Of a stretch of 6,042 bases of DNA, positions 1 to 4,679 are shown one piece after another. Positions within the stretch are counted from its first letter, which is position 1. Every line of letters starts with the position of its first letter. The notes beneath the pieces are model-generated. The model was not told the origin of the DNA. It did no database searches and worked only from the letters and a program-made list of their open reading frames with translations. This DNA comes from Flammeovirgaceae bacterium (GTDB lineage Bacteria > Bacteroidota > Bacteroidia > Cytophagales > Cyclobacteriaceae): the NCBI GenBank assembly GCA_022616575.1, contig JAKEEN010000080.1, forward strand, positions 1-6,042, in the 5' to 3' direction. The position numbers and the translations under genes are program-made.

Positions 1-233
1 GCTCCATGCGACCGCAACAGCCGCTGCATCGGCTTACAGGTCCCGGGATGGTGGACCTCTACAATGGCTTCAAAAATTTCAGCATCAAACTGAAGTTCGC
101 GGATTTCCTTCCCTTCAGGAGAAATGGTTATTTCCATTCCTTCAAAGAGGATCGGGTTCACCTTAACCAAAATTTTTATGCCTTCCATTTCTTTTTTGAA
201 GTATTGATGAACGATGTTGTTATTTTTCGCCAT
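1..233 (-). CDS. Small hypothetical protein, N-terminal part, cut by the window start
   Basis: An ATG at 233-231 opens a minus-strand frame that has no stop down to base 1, giving at least 77 codons. It begins MAKNNNIVHQYFKKEMEGIK and continues through hydrophilic and beta-rich sequence (ILVKVNPILFEGMEITIS) to an acidic stretch ending DAEIFEAIVE near base 55. I recognise no named domain; it resembles short conserved Bacteroidota proteins of unknown function. There is no signal peptide or membrane segment, so it is probably cytosolic. An in-frame TAA lies just upstream of the ATG, which supports this start; no clear ribosome-binding site is visible. The last ~20 codons (VHHPGTCKPMQRLLRSHG) lie in a GC-rich stretch and look less like the rest, so they may not be native. 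It is divergent from the acetyltransferase gene with only 14 bases between the two starts. Confidence 0.55.
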   Translation of the reverse strand, partial: MAKNNNIVHQYFKKEMEGIKILVKVNPILFEGMEITISPEGKEIRELQFDAEIFEAIVEVHHPGTCKPMQRLLRSHG

Positions 234-247
234 AAATTATTCGGTAG

Positions 248-805
248 ATGGTAAGGCTTACGTTGCCAGAACGAATCGAGACTCAGCGCCTCGTCCTTCA
301 GCGTCTGCGACACGAAGATGCAGAAGAAATCTTTTATGTCTATGCAAGCAAGGCAGAAGCTACTAAGTTTGTTTCATTTCCAACCCATCAATCCATCTAT
401 GATAGCCGCAAGTTTGTTGGGCACTCCATGGTAGCCTGGAACCAGGGAATTGAGTTTAACTACTGTATCCGCTTGAAAACCAACGGTAAGCTGATTGGCT
501 CATTCGGGGTGATCAATGATGATGGTAAAGTATCGTTTGGCTATGCGTTAAGTCCTACGTATTGGAATCAGGGATATACAACGGAAGCTTGTCGGAAAAT
601 AATGGACTTATTATTAAAAATCCGAACTGTGTACAGAGTTTGGACGTTAGTGGACTGTGAAAACGAAGCTTCCATTAAAGTACTTAAGAAATCCGGATTG
701 ATGGAGGAAGCAAAACTTGAAAAGTGGCTCCGGTTTCCGAATCAAAATAATCAACCTAAAGATTGTCTGATGTTTATGCTGCCATTAAATCAGGAATTAA
801 AATAA
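248..805 (+). CDS. GNAT-family N-acetyltransferase (RimJ/RimL-like, Acetyltransf_3)
   Basis: A 185-residue protein of typical length for single-domain GNAT enzymes, which transfer the acetyl group of acetyl-CoA to an amine. The N terminus has the RimJ/RimL pattern ETQRLVLQRLRHEDAEEIF (residues 11-29), matching the family's 'iETeRLvLRpl...Da'. The acetyl-CoA pyrophosphate loop is at residues 105-113: YWNQGYTTE, with Q108, G109 and Y110-T111 in the Q/RxxGxA positions. The C-terminal motif ENEASIKVLKKSGL (138-151) is the usual 'N.aSikVLeK.GF' strand-helix. No signal peptide or membrane segment is present, so it is cytosolic. The substrate cannot be told from sequence; ribosomal-protein N termini, amino acids or antibiotics are all used by relatives. 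The ATG at 248 begins just before the conserved domain; the site upstream is not a clear Shine-Dalgarno. The cyclase follows 41 bases downstream on the same strand, so co-transcription is possible but not shown. Confidence 0.9.
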   Translation: MVRLTLPERIETQRLVLQRLRHEDAEEIFYVYASKAEATKFVSFPTHQSIYDSRKFVGHSMVAWNQGIEFNYCIRLKTNGKLIGSFGVINDDGKVSFGYALSPTYWNQGYTTEACRKIMDLLLKIRTVYRVWTLVDCENEASIKVLKKSGLMEEAKLEKWLRFPNQNNQPKDCLMFMLPLNQELK

Positions 806-846
806 GAATAGAAGAAAATCGTCATATACTTTAAAATCCGAATCTA

Positions 847-2124
847 TTGAGCGCAGAATTTTACAAAAGTTTTGAATTAGAAATCCTGAAGAGTGAAGTG
901 CAGCGCACCCGGTTGCTGCTGGGCACTTTCCTGCTTGCCCTGGTGGTTGTTGTTGTCAACTATTTTTTGCTGGATGCCGAGGTAGCCGCTTTTTATGGAG
1001 GGCTGATCACCTACTTCGCAGGTATTCTCATGCTGGTCTTCCTGATCGGGTACGAATATACAGGCCTGCTGTGGCTCAGAAAAAGTTTGAGGAGGGGAAA
1101 GAAGTTCAAAACCTCATCGCGCATCATTCAGTCAATTATTGAAGTAACAGTGCCCTCGCTCATGCTCTATTATATGATCGAATGGCAACACATGATGGTA
1201 TTTATCGACTCACCGGTAGCCATGCTGTATTTTCTCTTTATCATTCTGTCTGTTCTTCACCTTGATTTTAAAATCAGTTTAATAACAGGTATTGTTTCAG
1301 GTATTCAATACGCAGCGGTTGTGTATTATGGATTCAGGCTGGAAGGATTGCCACAGGAACTGAGCCCTCATTTACCGGAGAACGGATATTATTTACGAAG
1401 TATTTTCCTGGTTATTTGTGGTGGCGCGGCCGGATTTGTAGCGGAAGAATTGAAGAAGAGGATGAGATCCACCTTTGAGTTGGAACAGGCAAAATCTGAA
1501 ATCGAAGATTTGTTCGGGCAACAGGTATCTCGTGAGATTGTTCGCACGCTTGTTGAAAACCGTGACTCTGTGAAGAAACATGAAGCGTCTGTGTTAGCTC
1601 TTGATATTCGTGATTTCTCGTTGTTTGCCGAGAAGCGATCGCCCGATGAGATCATGGAGTATCAAAACAAAATTTTCGGGCCCATACTTGACATCATCAA
1701 TCAGCATCAGGGCGTTGTCAACCAGATTTTAGGTGATGGAATCATGGCTACGTTCGGAACACCCATTGAAAACCCATTACATGCCGAGATGGCCTTTCAA
1801 TCGGCAATACAAATTATTGATAAAGTGAAACAACTCTCGGAAAGAGGGGAGATACCATATTCTAAAATTGGCATTGGCCTGCATGCGGGCGAAGTGATCA
1901 CGGGTAATATTGGCAATGCAAGTCGGAAGCAATTTTCCATTAGCGGTACAGCTGTGATCACTGCCTTTCGCGTTGAGCAATTAACAAAAGTAGTAGGTGG
2001 TGATTTACTCGTTACCCAGGCGTTTCTTGATAAGGTAACACCAGGAAAAAGAAAAATAGAATCGGTAGGAGCCAGAAATCTCAAGGGCTTTGAAAACCCT
2101 GTCGAAATTTATAAGGTTGGCTAA
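847..2124 (+). CDS. Membrane-anchored class III adenylate/guanylate-type cyclase with atypical active site
   Basis: A 425-residue protein. Residues 1-200 hold about six hydrophobic segments (near 22-42, 50-69, 95-112, 116-137, 141-161, 183-199). A signalling helix follows (200-235, LFGQQVSREIV), then a class III cyclase catalytic domain (about 246-425). The metal aspartates are D253 (ALDIRDFS) and D297 (ILGDGIMATFG). GIGLHAGEVITGNIG (342-356) is the family's central strand-turn, and R375 is the conserved transition-state arginine. Compared with canonical enzymes, the substrate lysine position is Q293, the substrate aspartate position is T368, and the transition-state asparagine position is I371. 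The protein should make a cyclic nucleotide from an NTP at the membrane, but which one is open. TTG at 847 is chosen because a TAA lies in frame at 832-834, no ATG occurs in between, and the next in-frame ATG (near 1030) would remove the first membrane segment. It ends 4 bases from the convergent ATPase gene. Confidence 0.88.
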   Translation: MSAEFYKSFELEILKSEVQRTRLLLGTFLLALVVVVVNYFLLDAEVAAFYGGLITYFAGILMLVFLIGYEYTGLLWLRKSLRRGKKFKTSSRIIQSIIEVTVPSLMLYYMIEWQHMMVFIDSPVAMLYFLFIILSVLHLDFKISLITGIVSGIQYAAVVYYGFRLEGLPQELSPHLPENGYYLRSIFLVICGGAAGFVAEELKKRMRSTFELEQAKSEIEDLFGQQVSREIVRTLVENRDSVKKHEASVLALDIRDFSLFAEKRSPDEIMEYQNKIFGPILDIINQHQGVVNQILGDGIMATFGTPIENPLHAEMAFQSAIQIIDKVKQLSERGEIPYSKIGIGLHAGEVITGNIGNASRKQFSISGTAVITAFRVEQLTKVVGGDLLVTQAFLDKVTPGKRKIESVGARNLKGFENPVEIYKVG

Positions 2125-2128
2125 GGTT

Positions 2129-3289
2129 CTAAATCTCGCCAACTTCCTTCCATCCTAAAATACTGACAGGATCATTAGCCTGGAATCCTTGATCGGCCCC
2201 ATGGATAAGGATTCCGCTCCCGTTTTTATTGTATTTCAACCAATACGAAATACCAGCTAACATTTCTCTATTAAATTTCTTCCCTGATTTTATTTCAATG
2301 GCATATGTTTCATCTTGTTTTTCCAGGATCAGATCCAATTCATTTCCCATGCTATCTCTGAAATAATACATGCCCCCTGAAATCCCTTGGTTGCATCTGT
2401 TTTTACGGATTTCTGAAATCATCCAATTTTCGAACAGAGCCCCATATTTTGGATTTATAGTTAATGATTTAACAGATGTAATTCCTAACAAATAACATAG
2501 TAAGCCAGTATCGTAGAAATATAGTTTTGGTGATTTTACAATTCGTTTATTAAGGTTATTATAGTAAGGCTGTAAAAGATAAATAAGATAGCTGCTTTCC
2601 ATAACAGAAAGCCATGAATTAATTGTTTTTGAATCAACACCCGATGATTTAGCGAGTGCATCTTTATTCAGAATTTGTCCTGCATAGTTCGCACATAAAT
2701 AAACAAATCGCGAAAATGCACCCAGGTTAGATATGTTTCGAAGTAATCTTACATCTCTTTGTACATACGTTAACACATAGCTTGACATCCATTTAGCGGG
2801 ATTTAGTTTTTGCTGCCATATTTCCGGATACCCACCTGTAATAATGTGTTGATGAATATTATTGTACGCCATTTTTGCATTGACCAATTCAGCATACGAC
2901 AAGGGTAGAAGCTCCAGATAACCGATACGGCCAGCCAACGATTGGGCAATCCGCTCCTGGAGTAAAAAATTATTTGAGCCTGTGAGTATAAATTTTCCTC
3001 GTTGGGTAGTTTTATCTAAAATTTCTTGTAAAAATCTAAACACTTCAGGCACCCGTTGAACTTCATCAAGGATGGCACCCTTTGTTAATCGTTTAAGAAA
3101 GTCTTCTGTATTGGCGCGTAGCTCTGTTTCAACTGTCGGGTTTTCGAGATTTACATAAGGTTTATTACCAAAAACAAGCCGGCTTAATGTTGTCTTTCCA
3201 CTTTGCCTTGGCCCAATAATACAAACTGACCTGAATTGATGTGCGGTTTCAATAGCCTCTGTCTGAATAAGTCTTGGAATCATTTTCAT
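2129..3289 (-). CDS. AAA_14 / DUF4143 family ATPase
   Basis: A 386-residue protein, the normal length for the ATP-binding AAA_14-DUF4143 family. Walker A is GPRQSGKT (26-33), Walker B is AILDEVQ (72-78) and sensor 1 is ILTGSNN (101-107). A winged-helix-like middle (about 205-250) leads to the DUF4143 region, which has a PD-(D/E)XK-like layout: E287 in LFENWM, D319 in NELDLILE, and E332-I-K334 in IEIKSGKK. The cellular role of this family is poorly defined; I do not assign one, although the nuclease-like residues suggest action on nucleic acid. The start at 3289 is preceded by GGAG on the minus strand (3298-3295) at 5-base spacing, the clearest ribosome-binding site in the window; a second ATG lies two codons in. 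Sampled 60-base blocks have 27-42% GC against 45% in a block of the cyclase, and it separates cyclase from HD-PycTM gene, so it may be acquired. Confidence 0.92.
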   Translation of the reverse strand: MKMIPRLIQTEAIETAHQFRSVCIIGPRQSGKTTLSRLVFGNKPYVNLENPTVETELRANTEDFLKRLTKGAILDEVQRVPEVFRFLQEILDKTTQRGKFILTGSNNFLLQERIAQSLAGRIGYLELLPLSYAELVNAKMAYNNIHQHIITGGYPEIWQQKLNPAKWMSSYVLTYVQRDVRLLRNISNLGAFSRFVYLCANYAGQILNKDALAKSSGVDSKTINSWLSVMESSYLIYLLQPYYNNLNKRIVKSPKLYFYDTGLLCYLLGITSVKSLTINPKYGALFENWMISEIRKNRCNQGISGGMYYFRDSMGNELDLILEKQDETYAIEIKSGKKFNREMLAGISYWLKYNKNGSGILIHGADQGFQANDPVSILGWKEVGEI

Positions 3290-3293
3290 GGTA

Positions 3294-3344
3294 GCTCCGG
3301 ATTTGCAAAAATATGCAAATCTGGAATCAAATTCCAGATTTGCA
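3294..3344 (-). promoter_or_regulatory. Possible switching RNA leader of the ATPase gene, covering its ribosome-binding site
   Basis: Read on the minus strand, three related segments follow each other just before the ATPase ATG: A (3344-3331, TGCAAATCTGGAAT), B (3327-3314, ATTCCAGATTTGCA) and A' (3307-3294, TGCAAATCCGGAGC). B pairs perfectly with A (14 bp, 3-base loop). B can also pair with A' through 8 contiguous pairs, one mismatch, then three more pairs and a G-U, with a 6-base loop. A' contains the GGAG ribosome-binding site (3298-3295), so the A-B and B-A' folds exclude one another and only the second hides the site. The complementarity is seen directly; regulation by switching is inference. 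The same repeats could instead be protein-binding operator sites. Confidence 0.4.
3314..3344. repeat. Perfect 14-bp inverted repeat (palindrome 1)
   Basis: Arms 3314-3327 (TGCAAATCTGGAAT) and 3331-3344 (ATTCCAGATTTGCA) are exact reverse complements around a 3-base loop (CAA). It lies 25 bases upstream of the ATPase start. A half-copy, GATTTGCA, recurs at 3300-3307. On the minus strand the hairpin is followed by TATTTTT, so a weak intrinsic terminator is an alternative reading. Confidence 0.9.
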
Positions 3345-3351
3345 GAAAATT

Positions 3352-3380
3352 GTAATTCTGGAGTCTGATTCCAGAATTAC
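3352..3380. repeat. Second inverted repeat with the same core (palindrome 2)
   Basis: Arms 3352-3362 (GTAATTCTGGA) and 3370-3380 (TCCAGAATTAC) are exact reverse complements. The stem can extend inward by a G-T and a T-A pair to leave a 3-base loop. It shares the TCTGGA...TCCAGA core with palindrome 1, seven bases away, and lies 10 bases past the stop codon of the HD-PycTM gene. The two palindromes fill most of the 101-base gap between the two minus-strand genes. Their similarity suggests duplicated binding sites or a repeat family rather than two unrelated terminators. Confidence 0.85.
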
Positions 3381-3390
3381 CAAATCAGGA

Positions 3391-4596
3391 TTAAATAATA
3401 GGTGGATAGTAGTAAAGCAGCAGGGCAATAATAAAGGCAAGGATAGAACCTACCAGTCCGTACATAAATACACCATAGGAAATCCGGAGGAACCTGTATT
3501 TTTTAGCCAGTACTTTTCCATTGAAATAAATATCCTTGATCAGGCTTCCGTAGAGGTACTCTGAGTCTTTCATCATTTCTTTCATCCCCCAGTCATATTC
3601 GTTCAGTCCCATGTTGTGGAAATTTCCGAAGAAAAGGAGGTTCGTCTTTTTATCTTTAATGTCTTCACGCGTAAATTTCCCTGAGGACACATTCGGCCTC
3701 ACTGACAAAACAGCAAATACAACAGTAGTGAGGCAAACGCCTACCAGCATCAGTGTCGGGATTAAGAGGTTCGGGAATTCCTCGAGTTTTCTGAATAAGA
3801 CTGAAACAATAACGGAGAGAATGATTGCATTGATGGAGATCATAATATTGGCTTTCGTATCAGCCATACTGCCCAACGTCATGTGGTTTTCTGCCGTTAC
3901 CCGGAACATGGTTTCAATGCCTCGTTCGGGATATAAGCGCTTGTCGAGTTTTTTTCTAAGTTTTTCGACCTCCTTTTCAAGGTCTTTAGCATAACTCTTA
4001 TCGCCTTCGGGTTTTAACTTTTGTTTTAACTTCTTAATATTTTTCTTCTTACCCGGTTGAATAATGGCTTTTGCATAAGGGGTAAAGTAAGAGTGGCTCT
4101 TAAAAAAATTGAGATTGTGTTCAATCCATTCCTGGTCAGAAAAGGTTATGTTCTTGGTAATAGCAATTTCCTTACGGAGTCTTTCCCCAATGTCTTCAAT
4201 ATTATCATTGGCCAGATGTGCTAAGTCAGCATCGCATAAAACTTGGTCAATAAGGCTTTTGGGATTTTGGGGCATGCTGGTTGCCAGGATGGCCTGCTTT
4301 ACCTGCTCCATTTTTTTCTGAGGAACTCCCCATTCAGTTAAAAGTTTCGCTGCACTTTCAGCCGAGGTTTGTTCATGCTTATCGCAACCCCTTTCATAAC
4401 CGGTGTCATGAAGCCATGCTGCCATTAAAACGGTTTCAAGTTCATCATCGGTAAGGCCTGATTCTTTGCCAATAACTTCGGCTGCTTTTACGACTCCACT
4501 GGTATGCTTCAGGTTATGATAAACATAGGTTTCCGGAAGGTGAGATAACACCTCTTCGGCATACTGTTTCGTCCTGCTGATTAATTCGGTCGTCAT
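3391..4596 (-). CDS. HD-domain phosphohydrolase fused to a membrane Pycsar-effector (PycTM, DUF5706) domain
   Basis: A 401-residue, two-part protein. Residues 1-175 form an HD domain with likely metal ligands H27 and H31 (YHNLKHT), H63-D64 (WLHDTGY), H74 (KHEQTSAES) and D122/D124 (CDADLAHL). Relatives hydrolyse phosphoesters, including cyclic and other nucleotides. A lysine-rich coiled-coil linker follows (about 182-222). Residues 223-401 match the PycTM effector family: RGIETMFRVTAENH (225-238), LGSMADTKANIMISINAIIL (241-260), membrane segments near 253-268, 277-298 and 374-397, and EYLYGSLIKDIYFNG (346-360). In Pycsar defence, PycTM proteins bind cUMP or cCMP and damage the inner membrane. 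Here, membrane location is clear, nucleotide gating is inferred from family, and signal degradation by the HD domain is speculation. The ATG at 4596 precedes the HD domain directly; only a weak GGA sits upstream. It is divergent from the phosphoesterase gene. Confidence 0.88.
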   Translation of the reverse strand: MTTELISRTKQYAEEVLSHLPETYVYHNLKHTSGVVKAAEVIGKESGLTDDELETVLMAAWLHDTGYERGCDKHEQTSAESAAKLLTEWGVPQKKMEQVKQAILATSMPQNPKSLIDQVLCDADLAHLANDNIEDIGERLRKEIAITKNITFSDQEWIEHNLNFFKSHSYFTPYAKAIIQPGKKKNIKKLKQKLKPEGDKSYAKDLEKEVEKLRKKLDKRLYPERGIETMFRVTAENHMTLGSMADTKANIMISINAIILSVIVSVLFRKLEEFPNLLIPTLMLVGVCLTTVVFAVLSVRPNVSSGKFTREDIKDKKTNLLFFGNFHNMGLNEYDWGMKEMMKDSEYLYGSLIKDIYFNGKVLAKKYRFLRISYGVFMYGLVGSILAFIIALLLYYYPPII

Positions 4597-4613
4597 GGAT
4601 CCATTTCAGAATG

Positions 4614-4670
4614 GTAAATCTAATGATTTTAGATTTACTTGCCTGGGATAAATAGTCGGTTTTAGATTTG
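4614..4670. promoter_or_regulatory. Divergent promoter/operator region with palindrome and TAnnTTTG element
   Basis: The 83-base gap between the divergent starts at 4596 and 4680 holds an exact 10-bp inverted repeat, 4614-4623 (GTAAATCTAA) and 4629-4638 (TTAGATTTAC). A direct copy of TTTTAGATTT occurs at 4627-4636 and again at 4660-4669, 33 bases apart. TAGATTTG at 4663-4670 fits the Bacteroidota -7 consensus TAnnTTTG, with TTG at 4639-4641 as a possible -33 element for the phosphoesterase gene. On the minus strand the palindrome gives TAGATTTA (4622-4615), one base off consensus and 18 bases before the HD-PycTM start. A regulator binding the palindrome could control both genes; this is inference. 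Confidence 0.4.
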
Positions 4671-4679
4671 TCAACGAAA

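Noticed and set aside
6..254. Plus-strand frame of 82 codons at the left edge
   Set aside because: It overlaps the acetyltransferase start and is antisense to the minus-strand small protein, whose start and composition look more natural; its translation is Phe-rich and unrecognisable.
1389..2084. Four minus-strand open frames within 1389-2084
   Set aside because: Antisense to the cyclase catalytic domain, which has conserved motifs throughout; no domain or ribosome-binding support.
3314..3380. The two hairpins as ordinary intrinsic terminators of the HD-PycTM gene
   Set aside because: Stems are AT-rich, T runs are short (4-5), and the shared core plus a third copy over the next ribosome-binding site points to something more specific. 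Termination remains possible for hairpin 1.
3300..3380. A CRISPR array or transposon end
   Set aside because: Only two palindromes and one half-copy, without regular spacers, target duplication or a transposase.
3391..4321. Plus-strand open frames at 3313-3564, 3611-3994 and 4109-4321
   Set aside because: They lie mostly or wholly antisense to the HD-PycTM gene, whose motifs are clear; their translations are rich in Ser, Arg and Phe with no recognisable domain.
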